A stretch of DNA of 64,000 nucleotides from Aliishimia sp963721175 (GCA_963721175.1 CAVRIG010000026.1:310001-374000); one strand, 5' to 3'. Numbered from the stretch's first letter, positions 18,483-28,893 are shown. The notes: generated by a model from the sequence alone, not told the origin. Program-made: numbers and translations.

Positions 18483-19947
18483 CGCACGCCTGCTGACCCG
18501 CTCCACCTTCGTCTGTCTCATGGCTTTCGGACCGGCCGCGGCTCAGGATTTCGACGTCTCGAGCCAGATTGGACCGGACCCCGTGCTGCCCGAGCCCGCG
18601 CAACCGCTGCTGGTCGAAATGAAGATCGCCGAAGTCGTCGGCTGGCAGGGCGAGGAGACCCCGATCGTGCCGGACGGCCTCACGGTCTCCGCCTATGCCA
18701 CCGATCTCGCCAACCCGCGGATGGTCCACACGCTGCCCAACGGCGACGTGCTGGTGGTGCAGTCGCGTGGCCCAAGCGGCAAGCCGGTCGCGCGGCCCAA
18801 GGACCTGATCCGCGGCTGGGTCATGACCCTCGCCCATGGCGGCTCCGGACCGCAGCCGGAGAGCAACCTGATCACGCTGCTGCGCGATACCGACCGGGAC
18901 GGCACCGTGGACGAGCGGCACGACATCCTGACCGGGCTGCACTCTCCGTTCGGCGTTGCGTGGGTCGACGACAGGCTCTACGTGGCGGAGGCGGACGAGA
19001 TCGTCTGGTACCCGTACGAGCTGGGTCAGACCTCCATCTCCGAAGAACCGACGCCTTTGACGCCGCTGCCCGGCGGACCGATCAACCATCACTGGACCAA
19101 GGACCTGGCGCTCAGCCCCGACAAGACGCACCTTTTCGCCTCCGTCGGGTCGAATTCGAATGCCGCTGAACGCGGGATCGAGGTCGAGGACGGCCGCGCC
19201 GCGATCTGGGAGGTGGACCTCGAGACCGGGGCCAAGCAACTCTACGCGTCCGGTCTCAGGAACCCCAACGGGCTGACCTTCCACCCGGAGACGGGCACGC
19301 TTTGGGCGGTGGTGAACGAACGCGACGAGCTTGGCCCGAACCTGGTGCCGGATTACCTGACCTCGGTGGAGAAAGGCGCCTTCTACGGCTGGCCGTGGAG
19401 CTATTATGGCGATCACCTCGATGAACGGGTGCGGCCGCGACGCCCTGACATGGTCGAAAAGGCCATCGCGCCGGATTACGCGCTGTCGAGCCACGTCGCT
19501 CCGCTGGGCCTCACCTTCACCAACGGGTCGGCAATGCCGGAGCCCTACGCCAACGGCGCCTTCGTCGGCGAGCACGGCAGCTGGAACCGTGACAGCTTCC
19601 ACGGATACGAGGTTGTGTATGTCCCGTTCGAAAACGGTGAACCGGCCGGCATGGCCCAAAGCGTCGTGACCGGGTTCCTCGACGGCGACCGGGCGCGCGG
19701 CCGTCCCGTCGCCGTGACGATCGACGGCACCGGCGCGCTGCTGATTGCCGACGACGCGGGCAACACCGTCTGGCGCGTTGCGGCGACCGATGGTTCGGTG
19801 ACCGACGCGCCCGTCGGAACCGACGAGGTTGCGAGTGCCGCCGCTCCGAGCGGGCAGACGGGATCCGCCCCGGGTGAGCAGGCGGAAGTTGACGCAACCC
19901 CGGACACCGACGCCACCGAGGAAGGTGAGCAGCCGGCGGACGAATGA
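18475..19947 (+). CDS. Sorbosone/PQQ-dependent sugar dehydrogenase-like protein
   Basis: 490 residues with a signal peptide (cleavage near AAAQDF), so periplasmic. The body is a six-bladed propeller of the soluble glucose/sorbosone dehydrogenase type: LANPRMVHTLPNGDVLVVQS, SPFGVAWVDDRLYVAEADEI, GLRNPNGLTFHPETGTLWAV and GEHGSWNRDSFHGYEVVYVP are the recurrent blade motifs. It probably oxidises a sugar or aldose with PQQ; substrate unknown. The C-terminal 45 residues are an acidic, low-complexity tail (A/T/E/D/G). Paired with the DUF2231 gene. Confidence 0.85.
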   Translation: MTDARLLTRSTFVCLMAFGPAAAQDFDVSSQIGPDPVLPEPAQPLLVEMKIAEVVGWQGEETPIVPDGLTVSAYATDLANPRMVHTLPNGDVLVVQSRGPSGKPVARPKDLIRGWVMTLAHGGSGPQPESNLITLLRDTDRDGTVDERHDILTGLHSPFGVAWVDDRLYVAEADEIVWYPYELGQTSISEEPTPLTPLPGGPINHHWTKDLALSPDKTHLFASVGSNSNAAERGIEVEDGRAAIWEVDLETGAKQLYASGLRNPNGLTFHPETGTLWAVVNERDELGPNLVPDYLTSVEKGAFYGWPWSYYGDHLDERVRPRRPDMVEKAIAPDYALSSHVAPLGLTFTNGSAMPEPYANGAFVGEHGSWNRDSFHGYEVVYVPFENGEPAGMAQSVVTGFLDGDRARGRPVAVTIDGTGALLIADDAGNTVWRVAATDGSVTDAPVGTDEVASAAAPSGQTGSAPGEQAEVDATPDTDATEEGEQPADE

Positions 19948-19976
19948 GCGAAACGGGTGGCTCCGCGCGCGTGCGG

Positions 19977-20002
19977 GGAACCGCAGCGCCGCTTCGGCCG
20001 TT
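19977..20002 (+). promoter_or_regulatory. EcfG-type promoter of katE, longer spacer
   Basis: GGAAC (19977-19981), 17 nt, CGTT (19999-20002). The spacer is one longer than in most of the other copies but within the range described for EcfG promoters. It is about 40 nt before the katE ATG. Confidence 0.5.
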
Positions 20003-20042
20003 AACGGAGCTTCGGAACGATAAACGGAAATGAGGTGACACC

Positions 20043-22110
<2,068 letters not shown>

Positions 22111-22230
22111 GGCGCGGAACCGGATCATCCGGCAGGGTGGCGAGGTGTATTGATACCGCACATGTGACGCGATTCCGAACGAATCAGGTCCATGTTGCCG
22201 CTCTCCAAGGCGAGGAATCACGACCGAAGG

Positions 22231-22457
22231 ATGAGTGTCGGGAAACACACATGGGCACCGGACGCGCTCCAACTGGAGCATGAACTGCACCGCGCCTTCC
22301 GGAAAATCGAGCGCGAGACGCCGCCGGAACGGCTTGGGACCTGGCGCGAAAGCTTCTGCGGCTTCTGCGCGAACGACATCGTCGGCACAAGGATCCGGTC
22401 GCAGGCGCCGACCAAAGAATCGTTCAACTGGGCGAATTGCGGTCGCAGTCTCTGTGA
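22231..22457 (+). CDS. Small NepR-like protein, frameshifted
   Basis: About 74 residues after one mend at about 22330: MSVGKHTWAPDALQLEHELH, then RAFRKIERETPPERLRDLAR and KLLRLLRERHRR. The ETPxERLxxLA-xxLxxLLRE pattern is shared with the 52-residue protein at 10853-11011, so the two are probably one family, possibly anti-sigma factors like NepR. The start is uncertain: the only purine-rich site before ATG 22231 is too close or too far. Low confidence that it is expressed. Confidence 0.35.
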
Positions 22458-22525
22458 TGTCGGTCGGCGCTGCGACGATGCCGGCGCCGACGACGCCCTC
22501 TTCTGCAGAAGACACCCGGCAGGAT

Positions 22526-22558
22526 GGGCTGCAGGCCGCGTGCGACGGCCTGCAGCCC
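22526..22558 (-). terminator. Hairpin after the DUF892 gene
   Basis: A 13-bp perfect inverted repeat (GGGCTGCAGGCCG and its complement) with a 7-nt loop, 11 nt beyond the stop of the minus-strand DUF892 gene. No U-run follows, so intrinsic termination is uncertain. Confidence 0.5.
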
Positions 22559-22568
22559 GGCGCGTTGC

Positions 22569-23072
22569 TCAGGCGGCCCGCGCGTTTACCTGATCCTCCG
22601 CGATGGAGGTCAGCTTCTTGTCCGCCGCCTCTTCCTCACCCAGGGTCTCCTGAAGCAGCTTCACGCAGTCGTCCATGCCCAATTCGCGAGCCCACGCGAC
22701 CAGAGAGCCGTACCGGGCCATCTCATAGTGCTCCACAGCTTGCGCCGCGGCCGTGATCGCCGCGTCGGTGACCTCGGCATTGCCGGTGTCCCCCTGCAGG
22801 TCTTCCGCCTCTTCGATGATGCCGTCGATGGCGGGGCATTCCACGCCCTTCGGCTCCGCCCCATGCATCTCGAAGATCTTCTCGAGCCGCGAGACATGCG
22901 ATTGCGTCTCTTCGAGGTGAGACGAGAACGCGTCCCGCAGCGTGTCGGAATTGGCCTTGTCGATCATCTTGGGCAAAGCCTTCTGGATCTGCTTTTCGGC
23001 GTAGTAGATGTCCCGCAGCGTATGCACGAACAGATCGTTCAGATCGTTGATTTCGTCGCCTCTCTTGGCCAT
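22569..23072 (-). CDS. DUF892 (YciE/YciF) ferritin-like protein
   Basis: 167 residues, four-helix ferritin-like fold. LNDLFVHTLRDIYYAEKQIQ opens the first helix with the family's metal-ligand residues; EETQSHVSRLEKIFEMHG, AAAQAVEHYEMARYGSL and ETLGEEEAADKKLTSIAED supply the other Glu/His ligands. The family is tied to stress and stationary phase and may be a ferroxidase or peroxidase. The ATG at 23072 is preceded by AAGGAGG 5 nt away, so the longer upstream reading is rejected. Driven by the promoter at 23141-23165. Confidence 0.9.
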   Translation of the reverse strand: MAKRGDEINDLNDLFVHTLRDIYYAEKQIQKALPKMIDKANSDTLRDAFSSHLEETQSHVSRLEKIFEMHGAEPKGVECPAIDGIIEEAEDLQGDTGNAEVTDAAITAAAQAVEHYEMARYGSLVAWARELGMDDCVKLLQETLGEEEAADKKLTSIAEDQVNARAA

Positions 23073-23140
23073 CGTTTCCTCCTTCGGGTTTCCGGTTTCC
23101 CAGTTTCGGGTTCCGGTCGTGCCATTCGCACTACCCGGGA

Positions 23141-23165
23141 AACAGTCTGCGAAGTGCAGGGTTCC
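23141..23165 (-). promoter_or_regulatory. EcfG-type promoter of the DUF892 gene
   Basis: Minus strand GGAAC (23165-23161), 17 nt, GTT (23143-23141), about 70 nt before the start codon. Confidence 0.7.
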
Positions 23166-23258
23166 CGCCGGTCCAAACAAACTGCGCGACCGCAGGAGCG
23201 GGCTTTGCCGGGCCCTCTCAGGCGCCGCGGTGACCCGGCCGATCCTTGTTGCCTGGCA

Positions 23259-23283
23259 GGAACAAACGGGGCCTTTCGGGGTT
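23259..23283 (+). promoter_or_regulatory. EcfG-type promoter of the BON-domain gene
   Basis: GGAAC (23259-23263), 17 nt, GTT (23281-23283), about 60 nt before the ATG at 23346; divergent from the DUF892 promoter. Confidence 0.7.
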
Positions 23284-23345
23284 GTGGTCTCGACCATTCA
23301 CCGCGCCGGAGCACCGGCGCAGACGGAACGGAAAGGAGGAAACCG

Positions 23346-23954
23346 ATGGCCAGAAGGATGGACGACCTGACGGAACAGGAAGCGCGCGAAGAGCTCGCCC
23401 GCCGAAACCGCGGTTACCGACAGGACCCGTATCAACGCGACCAGGATCGAGCCTGGATGGCGCCCGACAGCTATGGCTACGGCGCGATCCCGGCCTCCGG
23501 ATACGCGTGGCCGATGCCACCTTATCCCTATCCGGAACATGGTGCTGCGGATGAAGGGCCGCGCCGCGACCGGATGGGTCCCGCATACGGCCGCGATCAT
23601 GCACCGCACGGCTATTCCGAGCGTGGCATGCTGGACAGGGCCGGAGACGAGGTGGCCTCGTGGTTCGGAGACGCGGGCGCCGAAGCCCGCCGCGAAAAGG
23701 ACCACCGCGGGCGCGGCCCGAAGGATTACGTGCGCTCCGACACGCGGATCGCGGAGGATGTGAACGATCGCCTGACCGATGATCGGGACGTCGACGCGAG
23801 CGACGTAGAGGTGTCCGTGAGAGACCGCGAAGTCACCCTGAACGGCACGGTCGACTCGCGTCGGGCCAAGCGCGCGGCCGAAGATTGCGCCGACAGCGTA
23901 TCGGGCGTGGTGCATGTCCAGAACAACCTCAGAGTGAACCGGAGCGCGGCCTGA
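23346..23954 (+). CDS. BON domain protein
   Basis: 202 residues. The first 130 are hydrophilic and rich in Arg, Asp, Tyr, Gly and Pro with no signal peptide. The last 70 form a BON domain: IAEDVNDRLTDDRDVDASDV, VSVRDREVTLNGTVDSRRAK and AEDCADSVSGVVHVQNNL. BON domains bind membranes or lipids and occur in stress proteins such as OsmY. The ATG at 23346 has AAGGAGG 5 nt before it. Cytoplasmic unless exported by an unseen route. Confidence 0.88.
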   Translation: MARRMDDLTEQEAREELARRNRGYRQDPYQRDQDRAWMAPDSYGYGAIPASGYAWPMPPYPYPEHGAADEGPRRDRMGPAYGRDHAPHGYSERGMLDRAGDEVASWFGDAGAEARREKDHRGRGPKDYVRSDTRIAEDVNDRLTDDRDVDASDVEVSVRDREVTLNGTVDSRRAKRAAEDCADSVSGVVHVQNNLRVNRSAA

Positions 23955-23998
23955 TCCGTCGGGAGTTGAGACAGGGTGCCGTTTTGTCGGCAACCTCA

Positions 23999-24044
23999 GC
24001 ACGCCGCGGCCGCTGCCCCAGTCCCTCGGGCGGTCGCGGCGTGC
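23999..24044 (+). terminator. Possible hairpin terminator after the BON gene
   Basis: A 14-bp inverted repeat with one mismatch (GCACGCCGCGGCCG ... CGGTCGCGGCGTGC), 18-nt loop, 44 nt after the stop of the BON gene. No T-run follows. Confidence 0.4.
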
Positions 24045-24180
24045 GAATTTGCGCCGCAAGTCCGGCGGGTTTGATACAGCCGACGTCGCGGCGCGGCAGC
24101 ATTTCCCTCAGGAAGTACAGTTCAATGCACTTGACCGTGCCGCGTCGCAACTAGCTGTCGGCCAATTCTAGCTCCTTCGA

Positions 24181-24516
24181 TCAGCGCGGCGACTGCCGCC
24201 TTTGCGGGCGACGCACGATCCATCGCCCGGCGAAAGCGCCCGACAAGGCCGCGACGAGGATCATGACAACGGTCGCGCCAGTGCCGGCGCCACGGTCCGG
24301 GGTGAAGAGGGTCAGCAGCCAGGCCAGCGCCGTGAACACCGCCACCTGGACCAGCGCCCCCACGCTGGAAAAAAGCAGGAAGGCCGCCACGCGTGACAAC
24401 TCGGGATGCCGCCAGGCCTGCGACATGAGCCAGCAGGCGACGAGCAGGCCGATGACCAGCAGCCAAGCCAAGGCCCATTCCAAGGGCCCTTCAACGGGAG
24501 TTGCGAAGGGTTGCAT
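24181..24516 (-). CDS. Small three-span membrane protein, unknown
   Basis: 111 residues starting MQPFATPVEGPLEWALAWLL. Three hydrophobic segments (about 13-30, 42-70 and 76-96) are separated by short loops, and the C terminus is basic (RRPQRRQSPR). The start at 24516 is supported by GGAGG about 8 nt upstream. I do not recognise a family. A stress promoter stands about 100 nt upstream, so it probably belongs to the same response as its neighbours. Confidence 0.65.
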   Translation of the reverse strand: MQPFATPVEGPLEWALAWLLVIGLLVACWLMSQAWRHPELSRVAAFLLFSSVGALVQVAVFTALAWLLTLFTPDRGAGTGATVVMILVAALSGAFAGRWIVRRPQRRQSPR

Positions 24517-24613
24517 GAAAGCGGTCCTCCAAATGCAGGCTTCAACGGTGCGAACGGTCGTTCCGCCGGCGGATCTGCGGCACGCCGACAACCCCGACCA
24601 TCGTTGCTGAGCG

Positions 24614-24638
24614 AACGTGAAGAAGCAGCGATTGTTCC
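24614..24638 (-). promoter_or_regulatory. EcfG-type promoter of the small membrane protein gene
   Basis: Minus strand GGAAC (24638-24634), 16 nt, CGTT ending at 24614: exact consensus. Confidence 0.7.
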
Positions 24639-24814
24639 CTGCAGACCTCCATGGGCGGTTCGTAGCCTGGAAGCGGTGCGACCATTCGGGGGCTGAAAAG
24701 TTGCACGCCTTGGGGCACTTCGCAAAATGCAACTGTCGAGGAAACCAAATGCTATCGGCGGTGTTACACTCTCACGTGGATGCGGATGGGGCCTGACTGA
24801 CAGCACTCGAGCAG

Positions 24815-25087
24815 ATGCCTATGAAACATGACAAGAAAATCTCGATGGTCGCAACGACCGAAGATCGCAAGGTTCCGTTGATGGACCTCCAGATAGATGC
24901 AAATCTTAGGCGCATCTATTCGGAAAAGCTGAGCGAGCCGTTGCCCGACAAGTTGGCGCACGTGCTGGAGCAGTTGCGGCAGCAGGGCCGGATCTGGACG
25001 GGCAGGTCCGGTGTGGCAGCTCCAAGAGAACGCGTGCGTCGTAAGGCGCCCAATCTCCACGTGGTGGCATCGCTGAACGCCCGCTGA
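24815..25087 (+). CDS. nepR: NepR anti-sigma factor
   Basis: 90 residues. The core LQIDANLRRIYSEKLSEPLP followed by DKLAHVLEQLRQQ is the NepR signature: helix 1 with NLRxxY, an ExLPD linker and helix 2. NepR holds EcfG inactive until phosphorylated PhyR takes it away. The N terminus and the basic tail (RERVRRKAPNLHVV) are variable in the family. The start could be the ATG at 24815 or 24821. No sigma or phyR gene is next to it; the EcfG gene is 14 kb to the left. Confidence 0.8.
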   Translation: MPMKHDKKISMVATTEDRKVPLMDLQIDANLRRIYSEKLSEPLPDKLAHVLEQLRQQGRIWTGRSGVAAPRERVRRKAPNLHVVASLNAR

Positions 25088-25193
25088 CTGCTGCCTTTGA
25101 CCCCATCTGGAATCCGCGCATGACCCGAGGGTCGATACAGGGCAATCGCTTCGCAGGGTGTCGACTGCCAGCAGTGGTATGCGAATAGATAAA

Positions 25194-26598
25194 TCAGGCG
25201 CAGGGCGCGTCATCCGCCCGGCTGTCATCGACGGAGCGTCCGACATGCTTGCAAAGCGTGCGGATCGCCGGTTTCAGACCCTCTTCCACAGTCGGATGGT
25301 AGAACGGCAGGCGCAACACGTCCGCTGCTTCCAATCGGGCTTCGATCGCCCAGGCGAGAAGGTGCGCGAGGTGGCCGCCATCCGGAGCGCACAGGCTGGC
25401 ACCGGTCAGCCGACCATCCGAACGGCGCGCGTAGATGCGGCAAAGCCCGCCGGTTCGCCCCTCGACCCTTGCCCGTCCCTGATCGTCGAAGCTGGCCTCC
25501 GCGCAGGTATGTTCGGGATCGTCGCGATCGGGCACTTCGCCGATCGTGGCGCTTTCGGGCCGTGTGAAGGCTATGGCCAGCGGCACGTGTCGGTCGAACC
25601 GGGCCACGTCGGGAAAACGTGCCGCGTTGCGCCCGCCGATCGTGCCTTCATGCGCGGCTTCGTGCAGCACGGGACGGTCGTGGTTGGCGTCACCCACAAC
25701 GAAGATGGAACTGTCGCCGATCTGCGTGGTCTCGCTGTCGACCTCGGGCTGGCCGTGATCGTTGGTGGGAATACCGGCGGCCTCGAGGTCGAGAGGTGCG
25801 AGGTTGGGCGGCCTGCCAGCGGCGACAAGCAGGCGGTCGAACACCTGCGACGTTTCCGTCCCAGCTCACCCGCACTCGGCCGTCCTCGCGCGCCATCTCC
25901 GGATCGACCTGCAGGTGGATATCCAGTTCCTCGCGCAGCAGATTGCACAGGCGGTCCGATACTGTCTGATCCTGCAAGCCGGCCACTGACTGACCCCTGT
26001 CGAAGACTTCAACCCGCACACCGAGCCGAGCCAGCGCCTGGGCCATCTCCAGCCCAAGGGGGCCCGCCCCGATGACCGCGACCGAGCCGGGCAGATCCTC
26101 GAGCTCGAAGATCGTGCGGTTGGTGAGGATCAGGTCCGACACCGCGTCGAAGGCATCCGGGACGGCCGGCGTCGCGCCGGTGGCGATGACCACGGCGTCG
26201 GCGGACACGGTCCGGCCGTCATCGAGCACAAGCGCGCCCGGACCGGTGAACCGGGCGCGTGCCTTGACCCGGATCTCTTCGGGGATGTTTGCGATCGACT
26301 CCTGCACGCCGTCGACGAAGCGGTCGCGCTCGGACCGCAGGCGCCGGAATATCGCGCGCCCGTCGATCTCGGCCTGCGCAGAGACGCCGAATTTCGCTGC
26401 ATGACCGACGGACCAGGCCGCGTCCGCCGCAGCGATCAGGAGCTTGGACGGCATGCAACCGACAGTCGCGCATGTGGTGCCGGCGAAGGCCTCGTCGATG
26501 AGCAGCGTCCGGACGCCGTCACTCCGTGCATGACGTTCGGCCGACAGGCCGGCCGTACCCGCGCCGATCACGGCGACATTGCATGTCAGGTCACTCAT
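25194..26598 (-). CDS. Lpd/mercuric-reductase-like flavoprotein disulfide reductase, frameshifted
   Basis: About 467 residues after mending at about 25862. VAVIGAGTAGLSAERHARSD is the FAD-binding start; GTTCATVGCMPSK carries the redox-active Cys pair (normally CLNVGC); VAVIGAGPLGLEMAQALARL is the NAD(P)H site; SIFVVGDANHDRPVLHEAAH is the second FAD motif; the dimerisation domain ends with YHPTVEEGLKPAI, holding the catalytic His-Glu. A class I pyridine nucleotide-disulfide oxidoreductase; the substrate is unclear and no 2-oxoacid dehydrogenase genes are nearby. An exact stress promoter precedes it. Confidence 0.82.
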
Positions 26599-26656
26599 TC
26601 GACTTGCCCCCCAGGTCCGAAGTTCGGCGCAGCGTCAATGCGCACCATGAAGTTCA

Positions 26657-26681
26657 AACGCGGCTTGAACGAGCCGGTTCC
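26657..26681 (-). promoter_or_regulatory. EcfG-type promoter of the flavoprotein gene
   Basis: Minus strand GGAAC (26681-26677), 16 nt, CGTT ending at 26657: exact consensus, about 60 nt before the start. Confidence 0.75.
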
Positions 26682-26724
26682 TGCCCATCGCTTCGACAAA
26701 AAGCGTGTCGTTGATCGACGGGCG

Positions 26725-26749
26725 GGAACAATCACGGGATCGTGGCGTT
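26725..26749 (+). promoter_or_regulatory. EcfG-type promoter without an obvious gene
   Basis: GGAAC (26725-26729), 16 nt, CGTT (26746-26749): exact consensus. The next plus-strand gene starts 400 nt later and has its own promoter, so this one may drive a small RNA. Confidence 0.6.
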
Positions 26750-26963
26750 TACATCACCAAGGATGCTTCCGGGCATCTATCCAGGCGGGTTGTAATCAGG
26801 ACCAGAGACGGCGGAACAGCCTCTCGCACAGTAAGGTAAAGCCAAGCTTCCGCGCGATACGAGCCCCGCCGCGCGGACCGGAGCATCAGGCGGACGATCG
26901 AGTTTCCGTCCGCCGAACGTGGTCATGCCCCGCCCCCCATCTTGCGGGCGTGTCCACGGTGTA

Positions 26964-26998
26964 CAGTGCATCGGCCGCGTTTTGCGACCGATGCACTG
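26964..26998 (+). ncRNA. Candidate structured RNA or terminator hairpin
   Basis: An 11-bp perfect inverted repeat (CAGTGCATCGG and CCGATGCACTG) with an inner CGC/GCG pair and a GTTTT loop. It lies about 210 nt downstream of the orphan promoter, so it could end or form part of a stress-induced small RNA. There is no T-run after it and no homologue known to me. Confidence 0.35.
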
Positions 26999-27087
26999 CC
27001 GCCGCCGCCGTCCCGACTCCCCGTCCCAGGCGGCGGCGGACCCTTTGGGTCCGTTCCGATTGAAGCGGCCTTTGATCCTCCCGGTTC

Positions 27088-27112
27088 GGAACGGTTGCGC
27101 AGCGCCGGCGTT
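27088..27112 (+). promoter_or_regulatory. EcfG-type promoter of the 94-residue membrane protein
   Basis: GGAAC (27088-27092), 16 nt, CGTT (27109-27112): exact consensus, 38 nt before the ATG. Confidence 0.75.
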
Positions 27113-27149
27113 TGCAGCCTGGACACAACACAAACAAGATGGAGGCTCC

Positions 27150-27434
27150 ATGAGCGCCCCACGTACCGATATCGACAAGCAGAAGCGGCGGCATCTGACA
27201 CCGCTGGTCGGCGTCATGCTGGCTGCCGCGTTCGGCTTTTGCATGTTTCTCTTGTGGATGTTCGACGTCTTCGCAACCGCCGAAGGGCCTGAAGACCTCG
27301 GCGGTGAGACGCAGGAACCGAGTTCGCCCGGATCCGAAAACCCCGACAATGTGGAGGTGGATGGTGTTCGGGAGACGGTCGGACCTCAAGATGATGCGGA
27401 GATGAACGACGACGAGACATCACCTGATCAATGA
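27150..27434 (+). CDS. Small single-span membrane protein with acidic tail
   Basis: 94 residues. A basic N terminus (DIDKQKRRH) precedes one membrane helix (LVGVMLAAAFGFCMFLLWMF), then a long acidic tail rich in Glu, Asp, Pro and Ser. By the positive-inside rule the tail is outside the cytoplasm. GGAGG stands 5 nt before the ATG. No family recognised. The gene is followed directly by a strong terminator. Confidence 0.65.
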   Translation: MSAPRTDIDKQKRRHLTPLVGVMLAAAFGFCMFLLWMFDVFATAEGPEDLGGETQEPSSPGSENPDNVEVDGVRETVGPQDDAEMNDDETSPDQ

Positions 27435-27445
27435 TGCAAAAGAAA

Positions 27446-27479
27446 ACGGCGCCGGATTGAATGTCCGGCGCCGTTTTTT
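27446..27479. terminator. Strong, probably bidirectional intrinsic terminator
   Basis: An 11-bp perfect stem (ACGGCGCCGGA and its complement, 27446-27456 and 27464-27474), 7-nt loop and TTTTT on the plus side; AAAAGAAAA before it gives a U-rich run on the minus side. It separates the convergent genes ending at 27434 and 27497. Confidence 0.9.
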
Positions 27480-27496
27480 CGTTATGATGCGAAAGC

Positions 27497-28006
27497 TCAG
27501 GCTTCCCCGAACTGAATCACCATATGATCGCCCACTTCGGGCTTGTGCTCGGTCGACATGTTGGCGCGGACGATCTCCAGCCCGAACACCATGCTGCTGT
27601 CGGTCGAGGTCCACACACCGGCGTTGTGCAAAGTGAACTTGAGCAGCGTCACCTCCGGATCGCGCCGACCTTCCTCGAACCACGCAGCAGTCACCGATGA
27701 CCAAAGCTCGTCGAGCTTCGCACTATCGTCGCTCTGTTCGAGCTTCCCGTCGAGACAGGCATGGAAGTTGCCCTCCGGCGTCATGACGCAGTGATGCGCC
27801 TGGATGCCGCTGCCAATTTCGCGCACGAGATCGGTCTCTTTCGAGGTCACGAACCAGAGCGCGCCAGCATTGCGGTCGGCGAAATGGGTCATCGGCTGCA
27901 TGTGCCGATCCGACCCGATGACCCCGAGCATGCCGACACGCTGGTCGTCGAGCACATCGAACAGCGTTCCGCGCGCGTCGTCATGGATCTTGCGTGTCAT
28001 GTTCAT
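27497..28006 (-). CDS. Pyridoxamine 5'-phosphate oxidase-like general stress protein
   Basis: 169 residues beginning MNMTRKIHDDARGTLFDVLD. The split-barrel FMN-binding fold is indicated by VGMLGVIGSDRHMQPMTHFA, ALWFVTSKETDLVREI, and AAWFEEGRRDPEVTLLKFTL, the last typical of the general stress protein 26 group. It may bind FMN or F420-like cofactors; no substrate is known. It follows the CsbD gene by 10 nt and shares its promoter. The start at 28006 is preferred because the longer reading enters the CsbD gene. Confidence 0.85.
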   Translation of the reverse strand: MNMTRKIHDDARGTLFDVLDDQRVGMLGVIGSDRHMQPMTHFADRNAGALWFVTSKETDLVREIGSGIQAHHCVMTPEGNFHACLDGKLEQSDDSAKLDELWSSVTAAWFEEGRRDPEVTLLKFTLHNAGVWTSTDSSMVFGLEIVRANMSTEHKPEVGDHMVIQFGEA

Positions 28007-28016
28007 GGCATTGTCC

Positions 28017-28214
28017 TCAGAGCCGGTTGATCCAGTCGTCGACCTGACGCTCCGCTTCTTCGCGGCCCTGGCCGTACTTTTCCTGGACCAGCCCCACCAT
28101 CTCTTCGCGGCGGCCTTCGGTCTTGTGGAATTCGTCTTCGGTGATTTCACCCCATTGGGCCTGGGCCTTGCCGGTGAACTGCTTCCAGTTGCCCTGTACT
28201 TGATCCCAATTCAT
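28017..28214 (-). CDS. CsbD family stress protein
   Basis: 65 residues: MNWDQVQGNWKQFTGKAQAQ, then WGEITEDEFHKTEGRREEMV and a final DDWINRL. This is the complete CsbD fold, small proteins that rise in stress; the molecular role is unknown. AAGGAG lies 6 nt before the ATG. First gene of a two-gene operon with the PNPOx-like gene, behind an exact EcfG promoter. Confidence 0.92.
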   Translation of the reverse strand: MNWDQVQGNWKQFTGKAQAQWGEITEDEFHKTEGRREEMVGLVQEKYGQGREEAERQVDDWINRL

Positions 28215-28254
28215 GATCTACTCCTTTTCTCCGAGTGATGTTTCTCTTTCGGCA

Positions 28255-28279
28255 AACGTCCCGTCTCGGACATGGTTCC
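28255..28279 (-). promoter_or_regulatory. EcfG-type promoter of the CsbD operon
   Basis: Minus strand GGAAC (28279-28275), 16 nt, CGTT ending at 28255: exact consensus, 40 nt before the CsbD start. Confidence 0.8.
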
Positions 28280-28301
28280 GCACCGGACGGACGACGCGGC
28301 G

Positions 28302-28751
28302 TCAGTCGAATTCTGCTGCGAGCATCCGTTCGATTTCGTCGATCGGCTGGTTCGTGTGGGTCTGGTCGATTTCAGCGACCACCTTGGCGGTGACCTCCTG
28401 GTGCAACTCCGTCCGCAGGTCTCCCAGCACCTTGGGCGCGGCCACGATCACGATATCGTCGAACCGGCCGGCATGGGCCCGCTTGTAGAGCATCTCGGCC
28501 AGGTCCTTCGCGAAGCGGTGCTTCTCCAGGGCGTGCCAATCCGTGTCCTGCACGGCAGAGCGCTGCACCGATGGGCCATCGTTGAACCGGCCCGGCCGGT
28601 CGGTCCCCTGGTCGGACGTGTCAGGATTTTCCTGCTCCTCCTTGCGGATCACCTGCAGGTTCATGTCCTGATCGTCGCCGACGTTCTCCAGAAACAGCGC
28701 CTTCTCGCCATCCGCGATCAGCACCCATGTGCCGGTCTTCAGTCCGCTCAT
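28302..28751 (-). CDS. Host attachment protein family (baeRF-like)
   Basis: 149 residues. GTWVLIADGEKALFLENVGD at the start, ALEKHRFAKDLAEMLYKRAH in the middle and IVIVAAPKVLGDLRTELHQE are typical of the small host-attachment/baeRF family, which resemble archaeo-eukaryotic release factor domains and are thought to act on ribosomes or RNA. The family name comes from plant-associated bacteria and says little about function here. AGGAGG lies 6 nt before the ATG. Promoter unclear: a GGAAC with an 18-nt gap sits in the end of the next gene. Confidence 0.82.
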   Translation of the reverse strand: MSGLKTGTWVLIADGEKALFLENVGDDQDMNLQVIRKEEQENPDTSDQGTDRPGRFNDGPSVQRSAVQDTDWHALEKHRFAKDLAEMLYKRAHAGRFDDIVIVAAPKVLGDLRTELHQEVTAKVVAEIDQTHTNQPIDEIERMLAAEFD

Positions 28752-28869
28752 CGGTTTCCTCCTCTTCGATCTGGCGCCTCGCCCGCCGATTTCACGGTGG
28801 GACGCGCGTCTGTATGTGCCGCAGAAGGCTTTCGGCTCTGGACGGGTCTTGCCGCATCCGCGACGACAG

Positions 28870-28893
28870 AACGGAGCCTCGGCGGGCTCCGTT
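28870..28893 (-). terminator. Hairpin after the secreted EF-hand gene
   Basis: A 9-bp perfect stem (AACGGAGCC and its complement) with a 6-nt loop, 45 nt beyond the stop of the minus-strand EF-hand gene. No U-run. Confidence 0.4.

Larger units (their letters stand above)
26599..27149. other. Long intergenic region with three stress promoters and a hairpin
   Basis: 551 nt without a supportable protein gene. It holds the promoter of the flavoprotein (26657-26681, minus), an orphan plus-strand promoter (26725-26749), a strong hairpin (26964-26998), and the promoter of the next gene (27088-27112). Confidence 0.6.

Noticed and set aside
22524..23345. Long in-frame extension in front of the BON protein
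   Set aside because: It is antisense to the DUF892 gene; the ATG at 23346 has an ideal ribosome site.
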